Part shown: positions 34,346-46,842 of the stretch, piece by piece
Numbering within the stretch: the stretch's first letter is position 1
How the letters are laid out: every line of letters begins with the position of its first letter
From: Stomoxys calcitrans
Lineage: Eukaryota; Arthropoda; Insecta; Diptera; Muscidae
Direction of reading: 5' to 3'
Assembly: GCF_963082655.1 (NCBI RefSeq)
Contig: NC_081552.1
Location: forward strand, 120,144,907 to 120,208,906
Length of the DNA: 64,000 nucleotides
Position numbers and translations under genes: made by a program
Notes under the pieces: model-generated
The model's input: only the letters and a program-made list of their open reading frames with translations
Database searches by the model: none
Told to the model about the DNA's origin: nothing

Positions 34346-34761
34346 TTTTAATATAGAAACCATCAAATGCAATGAGACTCTAAAACGAATTCCAGAAATC
34401 TCAATCTTAAGAATGTTGAGAAATTTTTTCGTTTGATTTTTGGGATATAAAAAATTTATGACTTTTGACAAGCATATTTTCCCCCCAAAACATGACGAGA
34501 AAAATTGTTACAACTCTTTTCAGTCGTCCACTTTACGTTAATCCAAATTTCATTACGATACCTCTTTCGTAACTAGAGCTAGAATTTTTCTAAGCAGCTC
34601 TATTCTTAGGTATTTTTTGTAGGTAATAGGATAGTGCAATATTTTTAAAGACCGAGTCGCAAAGTCATTTTTTCAAAAGACAAAATTTTTGTGATTTTTT
34701 TAAACAAATGTTATTAAAAGTTTCTTTGAGCCAAAATCGTCAGGAATTTTCTTGCCAACTA
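34346..34761. other. Unassigned AT-rich stretch
   Basis: No open frame of note and no match to the other repeats in the window. It contains several runs of T and a CCCCCC run near 34481. Confidence 0.4.
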
Positions 34762-36095
34762 TTTTTATACCCTCCACCATAAGATGGGGGGTATACTAAT
34801 TTCGTCATTCTGTTTGTAACTACTCGAAATATTCGTCTGAGACCCCATAAAGTATATATATTCTTGATCGTCGTGACATTTTATGTCGATCTAGCCATGT
34901 CCCTCCGTCTGTCCGTCCGTCCGTCTGTCTGTCGAAAGCACGCTAACTTCCGAAGGAGTAAAGCTAGCCGCTTGAAATTTTGCACAAATACTTCTTATTA
35001 GTGTAGGTCGGTTGGTATTGTAAATGGGCCATATCGGTCCATGTTTTGATATAGCTGCCATATAAACCGACCTTGGGTCTTGACTTCTTGAGCCTCTAGA
35101 GTGCGCAATTCTTATCCGATTGGAATGAAATTTTGCACGACCTGTTTTGCTATGATATCCAATAACTGTGCCAAGTATAGTTCAAATCGGTCTATAACCT
35201 GATATAGCTGCCATATAAACCGATTTTGGGTCTTGACTTCTTGAGCCTCTAGCGTGTGCAATTCTTATCCGATAAGAATGAAACTTTGTACGACGTGTTT
35301 TGTTATGATATCCAACAACTGTGCCAAGTATGGTTCAAATCGGTCCATAACCTGATATAGCTGCCATATAAACCGATCTTGGGTCTTGAATTCTTGAGCC
35401 TCTAGAGTGCGCAATTCTTATCCGATTGGAATGAAATTTTGCACGACGTGTTTTGTTATTATATCCAACAACTGTGCCAAGTATAGTTCAAATCGGTCCA
35501 TAACCTGATATAGCTGCCATATAAAGCGATCTTGGGTCTTGACTTCTTGAGCCTCAAGGGGGCGCAATTCTTATCCGAATGGAATGGAATTTCGCACGAC
35601 GTCTTTTGTTATGATATCCAACAACTATGCCAAGTATGGTTTAAATCGGTCCATAACCTGATATAGCTGCCATATAAACCGATCTGGGATCTTAACTTCT
35701 TGAGGGTCTAGAGGTCGCAATTAGTATCCGATTTGCCTGAAATTGTACGACGGATCCTCTCATGACCATCAACATACGTGTTTACTATGGTCTGAATCGG
35801 TCTATGGCCCGATACAGCTCCCATATAAATCGATCTCTCTATTTTACTTCTTGAGCCGCCAATGTGGGCAATTCTTATTCGAATTGGCTGACATTTTACA
35901 CAGGTCTCCAACACAAAATTTAATTATGCTCCGAACCGGACCATATCTTGATATCGTTTTAATAGCAGAGCAACTCTTTTCTTATATCCTTTTTTGCCTA
36001 AGAAGAGATGCCGGGAAAAGAACTCGACAAATGCGATCGATGGTGGAGGGTATATAAGATTCGGCCCGGCCGAACTTAGCACGCTTTTACTTGTT
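34762..36095 (-). mobile_element. Family A element, complete
   Basis: Begins TTTTTATACCCTCCACCATA, has a reversed (GTCY)n tract at 34900-34933 and about seven monomers, and ends GGTGGAGGGTATATAAGATT, TTCGGCCCGGCCGAA and GCACGCTTTTACTTGTTT. It lies 95 bp from the next family A copy, which has the opposite orientation, so the two GC palindromes face each other. Confidence 0.85.
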
Positions 36096-36190
36096 TTTAT
36101 CTAAATTGTTCCTAATGACATACATTCAACAAAATTTTTTCTAAGACATAATTCTATACGATTTTCCTCTTAACACACGTTTTATTATTT

Positions 36191-37436
36191 AACAAGTAAA
36201 AGCGTGTTAAGTTCGGCCGGGCCGAATCTTATATACCCTCCACCATGGATGGCATATGTCGAGTTATTTTCCTGGCATCTCTTCTTAGGAAAAAAGGATA
36301 TAAGAAAAGATTTACTCTGCTATTAGAGCGATATCAAGATATGGTCCGGTTCGGAGCATAATTAAATTTTGTGTTGGAGACCTGTGTAAAATGTCAGCCA
36401 ATTCGAATAAGAATTGCCCACATTGGGGGCTCAAGAAGTAAAATAGAGAGATCGATTTATATGGGAGCTGTATCGGGCCATAGACCGATTCAGACCATAA
36501 TAAACACGTATGTTGATGGTCATGAGAGAATCCGTCGCACAAAATTTCAAGAAAATCAGATGATAATTGCTCTAGAGGCTCAAGAAGTCAAGATCCCAGA
36601 TCGGTTTATATGACAGCTATATCAGGTTATGAACCTTATTTGACACAGTTGTTGAAAGTAAGAATAAAATGCGTCATGAAAAATTTCAGCAGAATCGATT
36701 AGCAATTGCACCTTCTAGAAGCTGAAGAAGTCAAGTCCACAGATCTATTTATATGACAGCTATATCAGGTTATTGACCGATTCGAACCATACTTTGCACA
36801 GTTGTTGGATATCATAACAAAATACTTCGTGCAAAATCCATTCAAATCTGATAAGGATTGCGCCCTCTAGAGGCTCAAGAAGTCAAGACACAAGATCGGT
36901 TTATATGACAGCTATATCAGGTTATGGACCGATTTGAACCATACTTGGCACAGTTGTTGGATATCATAACAAAACACGTAGTGCAAAATTTCATTCCAAT
37001 CGGATAAGAATTGCACACTCTAGAGGCTCAAAAAGTCAAGACCCAAGATTGGTTTATATGGCAGCTTTATCAAAACATGAACCGATTTAAACCATACTTG
37101 GCACAGTTGTTGGAAGTGATATCACAACACCACGTGCAAAATTTCTGTCAAATCGGACCAGAATTGCGCCCTCTAGAGACCCAAGAAATCAAGACCCAAG
37201 ATCGGTTTATATGGCAGCTTTATCAAAACATGGACCGATGTGGCCCATTTACAATCCCAACCGACCTACACTAATAAGAAGTATTTGTGCAAAATTTCAA
37301 GCGACTAGCTTTACTCCTTCGGAAGTTAGCGGGCTTTCGACAGACAGACGGACGGACGGACGGACGGACGGACGGACGGACAGACGGACGGACAGACGGA
37401 CGGACTGACGGACGGCAGGACAGACGGACGGACGTT
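36191..37436 (+). mobile_element. Family A element with expanded microsatellite
   Basis: Opens AACAAGTAAAAGCGTGTTAA with TTCGGCCGGGCCGAA, has about seven monomers, then an unusually long (GTCY)n run at 37337-37434. The conserved core block and closing sequence that should follow are absent; family A sequence in reverse orientation starts instead. Confidence 0.8.
37337..37434 (+). repeat. Expanded (GTCY)n tract, about 100 bp
   Basis: ACGG/ACAG tetramers with a few variants (ACTG, GCAGG). Other family A copies have 20-50 bp at this position. The minus-strand frame through it gives an Arg/Leu/Ser/Val/Pro pattern and is not a gene. Confidence 0.9.
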
Positions 37437-37853
37437 TTTTATTGTTACTTTCAACTATGTCCAATAAAGTACAAGTCGGCTCATAACCTGATATAGCTCC
37501 CATATAAACCGATCTGGGATCTTGACTTCTTGAGCCTCTAGAGGTCGCAATTATTATCCGATTTGCCTGAAATTTTGTACGACGGATTCTCTCATGACCA
37601 TTAACATACGTGTTTATTATGGTCTGAATCGGTCTATAGGCCGATACAGCTCCCATATAAATCGATCTCTCTATTTTACTTCATGAGCCCCCAAAGGGCG
37701 CAAATCTTATTCGAATTGGCTGACATTTTACACAGGTCTCCAACATATAGTTTAATTGCGGTCCAAACCGGACCATATCTTGATATCGCTTTAATAGCAG
37801 AGCAAATCTTTTCTTATATCCTTTTTTGCCTAAGAAGAGATGCCAAGAAAAGA
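37437..37853 (-). mobile_element. Family A 5' part in inverted orientation
   Basis: About two and a half monomers from 'ggctcataacctgatatagc' to 'ttgcctaagaagagatgcc', with the 5' palindrome missing. It is sandwiched between plus-strand family A pieces, so it is an internal inversion or a separate truncated copy. Confidence 0.75.
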
Positions 37854-37901
37854 CCATCAACGTTTGTTGATCATGACCATCAACGTTTGTTGATGGTCAT
37901 G
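37852..37901. repeat. Direct repeat plus hairpin at an inversion junction
   Basis: GACCATCAACGTTTGTTGAT occurs at 37852 and 37875 (23-bp step). CATGACCATCAAC (37872-37884) pairs with GTTGATGGTCATG (37889-37901) around a 4-bp loop. The hairpin sits exactly where family A switches from minus to plus orientation. Confidence 0.85.
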
Positions 37902-38926
37902 AGAGGATCCGTCGTACAAAATTTCAGGCATATCGGATAATAATTGCGACCTCTAGGGGTCAAGAAGTCAAGATCCCAGATCGGTTTATATGGCAGCTAT
38001 ATCAGGTTATGAACCGATTTGAATCTTATTTGACACAGTTGTTGAAAGTAAAAATGAAATACGTCATGCAAAATTTCAGCAAAATCGAATAGGAATTGCT
38101 CCCTCTAGAAGCTCAAGAAGTCAAATCCCCAGATATGTTTATATGACAGCTATATCAGGTTATGGACCGATTTCAACCATACTTAACATAGTTGTTGGAT
38201 ATCATAACGAAATACTTCGTGCAAAAATTCATTCAAATCGGATAAGAATTGTGCCCTCTAGAGGGTCAAGAAGTCAAGACCCAAGATCGGTTTATATGAC
38301 AGCTACATCAGGTTATGGACCGATTTGAACCATACTTGGCACAGTTGTTGTATATCGTAAGAAAACACGTCGTGCAAAATTTCATCCCAATCGGATAAGA
38401 AATGCGCACGCTAGAGGCTCAATAAGTCAAGACTCAAGATCAATAAGTCAAGACCAGCTATATCAGGTTATGAACCGATTTAAACCATACTTCGCACAGT
38501 TGTTGGATATCGTAAGAAAACACGTCGTGCAAAATTTCATCCCAATCGGATAAGAAATGCGCACTCTAGAGGCTCAAGAAGTCAAGACTTAAGATCGGTT
38601 TATATGGCAGCTATATCAAAACATAGACCGATATGGCCCATTTACAATACCAACCGACCTACACTAATAAGAAGTATTTGTGCAAAATTTCAAGCAGCTA
38701 GCTTTACTCCTTCGGAAGTTAGCGTGCTTTCGACAGACAGACGGACGGACGGACGGACGGACGGACGGACGGACGGACAGACGGACGGACATGGCTAGAT
38801 CGACATAAAATGTCGCGACGATCAAGAATATATATACTTTATGGAGTCTCAGACGAATATTTCGAGTAGTTTCAAACAGAATGACGAAATTAGTATACCC
38901 CCCATCTTATGGTGGCGGGTATAAAA
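37902..38926 (+). mobile_element. Family A element, 5'-truncated
   Basis: About six monomers with a local deletion near 38440, a 70-bp (GTCY)n tract at 38727-38790 and the closing TATGGTGGCGGGTATAAAAA. The closing sequence has one change (GGCGGG). Confidence 0.8.
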
Positions 38927-38927
38927 A

Positions 38928-38984
38928 TTACTTTCACTGTGAAACACGAACTAAATACCCATCTTAAGTGAAAAAAAGTGTTAA
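38928..38984. mobile_element. Right end of the long-inverted-repeat element
   Basis: 'ctttcactgtgaaacacgaa' through 'cttaagtgaaaaaaagtgtt' to TTAA matches 3427-3485. The 19-bp flank after it and the following family B copy are also shared, so a block rather than the transposon alone was duplicated. Confidence 0.8.
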
Positions 38985-39003
38985 AGTAATATTGGGAAGC
39001 AAA

Positions 39004-40255
39004 TTTTTATACCCACCACCGAAGGATGTGGGTATATTCATTTTGTCATTCCGTTTGCAACACATCGAAATATTCATTTCCGACCCTATAAAGTACATAT
39101 ATTCTTGATCAGCGTAAAAATCTAAGACGATCTAGACATGTCCGTCCGTCTGTCTATTGAATTCACGCTTCAGTCTGCAAAACTAGAGACATTGAGCTGA
39201 AATTTTGCACAGATTCTTTTTTTGTGCATAAGCAGGTAAAGTTCGAAGATGGGCTATATCGGACTATATCTTGATATAGCTCCCATATATTACGATCGGC
39301 CGATTTAGGGTCTTAGGCCCATAAAAGTCACATTTATTATCCGATTTTGCTGAAATTTGGGACAGTGAGTTGTGTTAGGCCCATCGGCATCCTTCATTAG
39401 TTTGGCTCAGATCGGTCACGATTTGGATATAGTTGCCATATAGACTGATCCTCCGATTTAGGGTCTTAGGCCTATAAAAGCCACATTTATTAACCGATTT
39501 TGATGAATTTTGGGACAGTGAGTTGCCTTAGGCCCCTCGATATCCCTCGTTGGTTTGGCCCAGATCGGTCCAGATTTGGACATAGCTGCCATGTAGACCG
39601 ATCCTCCGATTAAGGGTCTTAGGCCCTTAAAAGCCACATGTATTATCCGATTTTGCTCAAATTTGGGACAGAGAGCTGTGTTAGGTCCCCAAACGTCCTT
39701 AGTCAATTTTGCCCAGATTGGTTCAGATTTGGATATAGCTGCCATATAGACGGATCCTCAGATTTAGGTTTTCAGGCCCATAAAAACCACATGTATTATC
39801 CGATTTTGCTGAAATTTGGGACAGAGAGTTTTGTTAGGCCTCCGAACGTCCTTCGTCAATTTGGCCCCGATCGATTCAGATTTCGATATAGCTGCCATAT
39901 TGACCAATCTCTCGATTTAAGGTTTTAGGCCCATAAAAGGCGCATTTATTGTCCGATTTCACTGAAATTTTACACAGTGACTTAGTTAGGCTTTTCGACA
40001 TCTATGTTTATGGTTCAGATCGGTTTAATTTTAGATATAGCTACTGAAAAGATCAAAATTTTGTTGTACCCAATTGAACAATGACTTGTACTTATTAGTA
40101 TTTGGTCCAAATCGGAACATGTTTCGATAGAACTGCTATGGGACATAAGGTATGCAATTTACACCGGATTTTGATGAAAGGTGGTTTATATATATACCCG
40201 AGGTGGTGGGTATCCAAAGTTCGGCCTGGTCGAACTTAACGCCTTTTTAATTGTT
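39004..40255 (-). mobile_element. Family B element, complete
   Basis: Begins TTTTTATACCCACCACCGAA and ends GAGGTGGTGGGTATCCAAAG, TTCGGCCTGGTCGAA and CTTAACGCCTTTTTAATTG. Opening and closing ACCCACCACC/GGTGGTGGGT are complementary. Monomers show 'ggatatagctgccatataga'. It is the best reference copy of family B in the window. Confidence 0.85.
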
Positions 40256-40257
40256 AT

Positions 40258-40430
40258 CTTTGAGAGGAAGTTTTATATTACACTCACGTTAGCCGCTACG
40301 TCATTTGACATCAATAAGTTGGCAAAGAAAGAAAAAACTTTACAACTGCAATAACATAGAAATCTCTTCGTGTTTCTGATTGTTGTCCTACCACCTTTTC
40401 TTATTTTATCCCCAATAAATTAGGAACACT
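40258..40430 (-). repeat. Repeat X, copy 2 (inverted)
   Basis: Reverse complement of 983-1155 with roughly four of five bases kept, judged by eye. It adjoins the 5' end of the family B copy. The following 40431-40612 is unassigned. Confidence 0.65.
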
Positions 40431-40612
40431 TTAAGACTTATAAAGACATTATGGAAATTATAAGCATGTACTACAATTGTTGGATGTAATTTTTATCGGA
40501 CATCTTTTCAATCAAAAACGGATTTTCGATCAATTTTAATTAAGATTGAAGAAGAAATAAGCGACATCATTTAAGCAGAATGTTGATGGTTCTTCGCAAA
40601 AATTGGTCAACA

Positions 40613-41029
40613 TTTATTTTCATACCCACCACCGAAGTGTGGGACTATATTCATTTTGTCATTCCGTTTGCAACACATCGAAATATCCATTTCCAACCCT
40701 ATAAAGTATATATTTTCCTGATCAGCGTAAAAATCTAAGTTTGGATATAGCTGCCACATAGACCGATCTAAATCGATAGAGTTCCTGCGCCCATAAATGG
40801 CGCATTTATTGTCCGATTTTGCCTAAATTTGGGACGTTGAGTTGTGTTAGGCCCTTCGGCATTCTTCTTCTATTTGGCCCAGATCGGTCCAGATTTGGAT
40901 ATTTGGACCCATAAGAGGTGCGTTTATTGTCCGATGTCGCCGACATTCAGGACAGGGAGTTGTGCTAAGCCCCTCGACATACTTCTGCAATATGGCACAG
41001 ATCGGTCGGATTTTGATACATCTGTCATA
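40613..41029 (-). mobile_element. Family B element, internally deleted
   Basis: Begins CATACCCACCACCGAAGTGT, keeps 'cctgatcagcgtaaaaatct', but jumps from there straight into monomers, so the (GTCY)n tract is lost. It breaks near 41030 into family A. Confidence 0.7.
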
Positions 41030-41270
41030 TATAATAGAGAGATCGATTTATATGGGAGCTGTATCAGCTAGCTTTACTCCTTCGAAAATTTGCATGCTTT
41101 CGATAGACAGACGGACTGGCGGACAGACGGTCGGACATGGCTAGATCGACATAAAATGTCACGACGATCAAGAATATATATACATTAGGGGGTCTCAGAC
41201 GAATATTTCGAGTAGTTACAAACAGAATGACGAAATTAGTATACCCCATCCTATGGTGGATGGTATGAAA
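41030..41270 (+). mobile_element. Family A 3' part
   Basis: A short piece of first-unit sequence ('gagagatcgatttatatggg') is joined to the (GTCY)n tract and core block, ending CCTATGGTGGATGGTATGAAAA. The same unusual ending precedes the A' element at 7358. Confidence 0.7.
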
Positions 41271-42585
41271 AATGCTATGATATTGGAGCTGTATCAACTT
41301 ATGGTCCGATGGTCCGGACCATAATTCAACTGAATGTAGAAGTCGTTGTGTAAAATTTCAGCCAATTCGATTAAAAATTGCGCACTTGAGGGGCTCAAAA
41401 AGTAAAGTAGGGAGATCGGTTTATATGGGATCTCTATCAGGCTGTAGACCGATTCAGGTCCGATGGTCCGGACCATAATTCAACTGAATGTAGAAGTCGT
41501 TGTGTAAAATTTCAACCAATTCGAATAAAAATTGCGCACTTTAGAGTAAAAAAGTAAAATAGGGAGATCGGTTTATATGGGATCTCTATCACGCTATAGA
41601 CCGATTCAGACCATAATTGACACGTATGTTGAAGGTCATGAAAGAAGTCGTTGTATAAAATTTCAGCCAAGTCGAAGAGTACTTGCGCCCTTTAGAAGCT
41701 CAAAAAGTCAAGTCCCCAGATCGGTTTATATGGCATCTATATCAGGTTGTGTTCCGATTTGCGCCATATTTATCACGGTTATTGGAAGACATAACAACTC
41801 ATGCAAAATTTCAGCCAAATCGGATGAGAATTGCGTGCTCTATTGGCTCAAGAAGTCAAGATCCTCTATGGGTTTATATGACAGCTATACCAGATTATGA
41901 ACCGATTTGAATCATACTTAACACAGATGTTGGAAGTTATACCAGAACACTACGCGCAAAATTTCAGCCAAATCGGATGAGAATTGCGCCCTCTAGAGGC
42001 TCAAGAAATCAGGACCCAAGAACGGTTTTTATGGTTTTTACGGTATACATATCAAAACATGGACAGTCTTGGCCCATTTATTGGGTTGCCCAAAAAGTAA
42101 TTGCGGATTTTTTAAAAGAAAGTAAATGCATTTTTAATAAAACTTAGAATGAACTTTAATCAAATATACTTTTTTTACACTTTTTTTCTAAAGCAAGCTA
42201 AAAGTAACAGCTGATAACTGACAGAAGAAAGAATGCAATTACAGAGTCACAAGCTATGGAAAAATTTTGTCAACGCCGACTATATGAAAAATCCGCAATT
42301 ACTTTTTGGGCAACCCAATACAATACCAACCGACCTACCCTAACAAAAAGTATTCGTGCAAAGTTTTAAGCGGCTAGCTTTACTCCTTCGAAAGTTAGCG
42401 TGCTTTCGACAGACAGACGGACGGCAGACAGACAGACAGACGGACGGACATGGCTAGATCGACTTAAATGGCATGACGATCAAGAATATATATACTTTAT
42501 GGGGTATTTATGCATATTTCGAGGTGTTACAAACAGAATGTCGAAATTATTGTAGTATACCCCCATCTTATGGGATAAAAAAAAG
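41271..42585 (+). mobile_element. Family A' element, copy 2, with nested MITE
   Basis: Collinear with 7359-8689. It has two 'ggtccgatggtccggacc' units (41303 and 41457, 154 bp apart) against three in the other copy, and a mariner MITE at 42081-42318. The closing sequence is degenerate (CATCTTATGGGATAAAAA). Confidence 0.75.
42081..42318 (-). mobile_element. Mariner MITE, copy 2
   Basis: 238 bp, with ends TTGGGTTGCCCAAAAAGTAA and TTACTTTTTGGGCAACCCAA and TA at 42079-42080 and 42319-42320. Removing it and one TA restores the family A text 'ggcccatttacaatacc'. Orientation is opposite to the copy at 11162-11399, and its length is the same. Confidence 0.92.
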
Positions 42586-43130
42586 GAGTATCTTTTCCAA
42601 TTTCACAGTAACAAAAAATTTTTCGATTTCGGAAAAAATGTGGGGTGGCTCCCCACCCAAAATAAAATCCTGTCTACGTCCCTGATGGCAGCTATTGTAT
42701 ATATAAATAAAGTCCAATTTGAACTATATTTTGATCTGTTGTCGGGAATCTTTTAACTACTCACTTTTTCAAATTTCAGCTAGATTGGATAAATAATAAA
42801 TCATTTATGGGCATTAGACCCTTTATCGACAAATCGGTCTATATAGCAGCTATATCCAAAAATGGTCAGATTTGGCCCGTTCAAAGCTAAACCAGCGTGC
42901 ATCAAAAAGCCGTATCTGTGCTAAATTTCAGCTCAATATCTCAATTTTTGAAGGCTTTTGAGTGATTACAACAGACGGACGGACAGACACACGGACATCG
43001 TTCAATCGTTGCAGAATTTTACGACGATCCGAAATATATATGCTTTGTAGGGTCGGAAATTGATATTTCGATGTGTTTCAAACGGAATGACTAAATGAAT
43101 ATCCTTATCCTACGGTGGTGGGTATAATAA
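42586..43130 (+). mobile_element. Family E (B-related) 3' part with unassigned leader
   Basis: 42586-42685 has 'gtggggtggctccccaccca', a short hairpin of unknown origin. From about 42686 there are two monomers, an ACAGACGGACGGACAGAC tract, 'gatccgaaatatatatgctt' and the closing TACGGTGGTGGGTATAATAA. It has the family B closing sequence but a diverged core block. Confidence 0.65.
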
Positions 43131-43324
43131 CAAAACAAATTCAATGAGAATACTCAATCAGGAGAAGAAAAGTTACTGAAAATAAGGGAAAAAATTAGAT
43201 TCCATGACACATTCTGTCCTTGGTGAGAAATATCGTAAATTTAATCGAATATGGAATACTTTACAGTGAATATATATGCCTAAAGAAGTCTACCCCTGGG
43301 TAAATAAAATATATCTTAAATATA

Positions 43325-44284
43325 AGTCACTGTTGAATTTTGTATTTCAAATTTCAACAAAATCGTGTTATAAACAGAGCCTTAACCGGTAAATCGGTAT
43401 ATATAACAGCTGTATCTAAATACAGTCCTGAAATTACTCACTGTTTAAAATTTCAGTGAAATTCGATAAAAATTATGCATTAATGGTCTTCAGACTTTTT
43501 ATCGGGAGATCGATCTATAGTGCAGCTATATCTAAATATAGTCGCATCCAAAACATATTTGGAGCGAATGTCGGGAGACCTAAAACTACCCACTGTTTCA
43601 AATTTCAGCGAAATCGGGTAATAAATAGGGCTTTTATGGGCTTGAGACCCTTAATCGGGAGATCGGTCTATGTAGCAGTTAAATCTAAATATAGTCCGAT
43701 CTGATCCGTATTTGGATCAGGTGTTGGTAGGCCTAAAACTACTCACTGTTCTAAATATCAGCGAAATCGGACAAAAAAAAAAGCTTTTATGAGCTTCAGA
43801 CCCTTTATCGGGAGATCGGTCTATATGACAGCTATATCTAAATATATTCCTGGAGGCATATTTGACCCATATTTGGGTCAGATGACGGGAGGCATAAAAC
43901 TACTCACTGTTTCAAATTTCAGCAAAATCGGATGAAAAATTAAGTTGCCCATAGCATTAGACCCTTTATCGGAAAATCGGTCTATATAGCAGTTATATCC
44001 ACATATGGTCCGATTTGGCCCGTTCAAGAACTTAACCAGCGTGCATCAAAAAGACGTATCTGTGCCAAATTTCAGCGCAATATCTCAATTTTTGAAGGCT
44101 CTAGAGTGATTACAACAGACGGACGGACAGATACAATGACTATGACTACGTTAAATCGTCTTAGAATTTTACGACGATCCAAAATATATATACTTTGTAG
44201 GGTCGGAAATTGATATTTCGATGTGTTGCAAACGGAATGACTATTTGAATATACCCCCTATCCTACGGTGGTGCGTATAAAAAT
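43325..44284 (+). mobile_element. Family E (B-related) element carrying the Helitron empty site
   Basis: Begins 'agtcactgttgaattttgta' and continues uninterrupted across 43351/43352, the position where the 30601-32572 Helitron sits in the other copy. It has about five monomers, a short (GTCY)n tract near 44117-44132, 'gatccaaaatatatatactt' and the closing TACGGTGGTGCGTATAAAAA. The 5' palindrome is not seen; 43131-43324 before it is unassigned. Confidence 0.75.
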
Positions 44285-44287
44285 ATT

Positions 44288-45530
44288 GTAGTTGCAATTA
44301 GCCTGACCTGTCTACTACAATCCCTTTCGTTGACATCCGAACTTCCCCATATCTACAATGAGGCTCTTCTTCCCTACAGAAGAGGCTTCCACCAGCGACT
44401 TAAGGTTTAAAGGCGGCACCTCTGAATCGTGTGTCATATATAGGGAAGCAAGCCAGAACTGAAACTTATTTAAACTTATTTAAAGGCTGGCTACTACTAA
44501 ATCTTCAGTGCTTAGCGACGGAAGGAGAAAAACATTTAGACTACTCTTTGCAAGAATACAGGCTTTGTGTCTCCCCTTCCCCGTATTCTTGAGCAGTTAA
44601 AATCCCGGAATTCTGAGTCCACGAACAATTCCTCCACACACCCATGGTTCCTAGATAAGAACCACGTCAAAACCCTCTGCCATCAGGAGAGCCTTTAGTG
44701 CCGCCGAAGCGGACTTGCAATGGTGGAAATTTATCTGTAGAAACCGGACCATAGTCAGGATTCAGAACTTCCACCACCAATGTTGGGTTAGCCTCGTCTT
44801 CTGATTCCACCAGAAGTTCACCCTCACTAGATTCGTTTGATCCTGTCATGATGAGCTTCCGTACGCATCCAGGGGCAGGTGAGAAAGCTGTGGAACCACT
44901 CTTCCTCAGGACACTGGACACTTGCGGTGTAGACGATTCCTCCTTAGATGCTTTATTACCTGCTGCTGTCGAAGTACTTTTTTAATTCCGTGCTTGCCCG
45001 CTGGCGCATAACTTGAGCCCTGTCCATCCGAATGACCCACCCACACGGATTACCCACCCACACAGGGCTTGTCGGATTCCGTTTCAATGCCAACCCCTCC
45101 TGTCACGATTGTGGCAGGGGGATTTTCAGTCTCCTGCAATCCGCCAGACTTTAGCGATATGGTAGATAGTTCCTCAGACAAGTGTTCAGCAACAACTGCT
45201 GAGTCGGCTTCTGGTTCCCCAGCACCACTGCTTCTATAGACCTTGAGTTTCAACTCGTTGAATCCGTAGGATACAACCCCTTCAGACTTGTTGAGATTTG
45301 GGAGACAGCCGGAGTTGGGTACGATCACTGCACGTCTCCGGTCACCATCAGCATCATCCAATCTTTCAGTCGATGGTTGAAAAATTGGGATAACATTCCT
45401 TTAGTCTTCCAAGTAACGATTCAGGACCTGAGGAAATCCTTGGTATCCAAGTATGCGCCATTGGAAGAGAAGGAATGTCTTCCTTCTTGACAAAATCAAG
45501 TGCTGCACCTGGCCAGATCTCACCAATATT
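44288..45530 (-). pseudogene. LINE ORF1 C-terminal part and ORF2 endonuclease start
   Basis: Minus-strand frames in order: EIWPGAALDFVKKEDIPSLP and HTWIPRI (about 45520-45420), then a break, RRRAVIVPN, VVSYGFNELKLKVYRS and EHLSEELSTISL (45361-45050). These match my recollection of ORF1 C-termini of jockey/LOA-like fly LINEs. After a gap, 44921-44667 ends in a frame change, and then EPWVCGGIVRGLRIPGF and SDVNERDCS point to the start of an apurinic endonuclease domain. A TAG falls just before EPW. The copy is decayed and lacks RT. It probably continues the ORF1 N-terminus at 47690-48305. Confidence 0.65.
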
Positions 45531-46842
45531 TTTATACTAATACTAATTTCGTCATTCTGTTTGTAACTACTCGAAATATTCGTCTGAGACCCCATAAAGT
45601 ATATATATTCTTGATCGTCGTGACATTTTATGTCGATCTAGCCATGTCCGTCCGTCTGTCCGTCCGTCCGTCTGTCTGTCGAAAGCACGCTAACTTTCGA
45701 AGGAGTAAAGCTAGCCGCTTGAAATTTTGCTCAAATACTTCTTATTGGTGTAGGTCGGTTGGTATTGTAAATAGTCCATATCGGTCCATGTTTTGATATA
45801 GCTGCCATATAAACCGATCTTGGCTCTTGACTTCTTGAGCCTCTAGACTGCGCAATTCTTATCCGGTTGGAATGAAATTTTGCACGACGTGTTTTGTTAT
45901 GATATCCAACAACTGCGCCAAGTATGGTTCAAATCGGATCATAACCTGATATAGCTGCCATATAAACCGATCTTGGGTCTTGACTTCTTGAGCCTCTAGA
46001 GTGCGCAATTCTCATCCGATTGAAATGAAATTTTGCACGACGTGTTTTGTTATTATATCCAACAACTGCGCCAAGTATGGTTCAAATCGGATCATAACCT
46101 GATATAGCTGCCATATAAACCGATCTTGGGTCTTGACTTCTTGAGCCTCTAGAGTGCGCAATTCTTATCCGATTGAAATGAAATTTTGCACGACGTGTTT
46201 TGTTATGATATCCAACAACTGTGCCAAGTATGGTTGAAATCGGTCCATAACCTGATATAGCTGTCATATAAACAGATCTGGAGATTTGACTTCTTGAGCT
46301 TTTTGAGGGCGCAATTCCTATCCGATTTGGCTGAAATTTTGCATGACGTATTTTATTTTTACTTTCAACAACTGTGTCAAATAAGGTTCAAATCGGTTTA
46401 TAACCTGATATAGCTGCCATATAAACCGATCTGGGATCTTGACTTCTTGACCCCTAGAGGTCGCAATCATTATCCGATTTGCCTGAAATTTTGTACGACG
46501 GATCCTCTCATGACCATCAACAAACGTGTTTATTATGGTCTGAATCGGTCTATAGCCCGATACAGATCCCATATAAATCGTTCTCTCTATTTTACTTCGT
46601 GAGCCCCAATGGGCGCAATTCTTATACGAATTGGCTGAAATTTTACACAGGTCTCCAACATATAATTTAATTGTGGTCCGAACCGGACCATATCTTGATA
46701 TCGTTTTTATAGCAGAGCAACTCTTTTCTTATATCCTTTTTTGCCTAAGAAGAGATGCCGGGAAAAGAACTCGACAAATGCGATCCATGGTGGAGGGTAT
46801 ATAAGATTCGGCCCGGCCGAACTTAGCACGCTTTTACTTGTT
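45531..46842 (-). mobile_element. Family A element inserted in LINE
   Basis: The left end has lost the closing inverted sequence (only 'tttttatactaatactaatt' remains). The (GTCY)n tract is at about 45646-45679 and there are seven monomers. The right end is complete, with GGTGGAGGGTATATAAGATT, TTCGGCCCGGCCGAA and GCACGCTTTTACTTGTTT. Confidence 0.8.

Noticed and set aside
37297..37434. CRISPR-like array or coding repeat in the ACGG tract
   Set aside because: A tetranucleotide microsatellite without spacers, in a eukaryotic context.
42600..42685. Hairpin 'gtggggtggctccccacccaa' as a Helitron or LTR end
   Set aside because: No second end or family match could be found in the window, so it is mentioned only as an unassigned leader.
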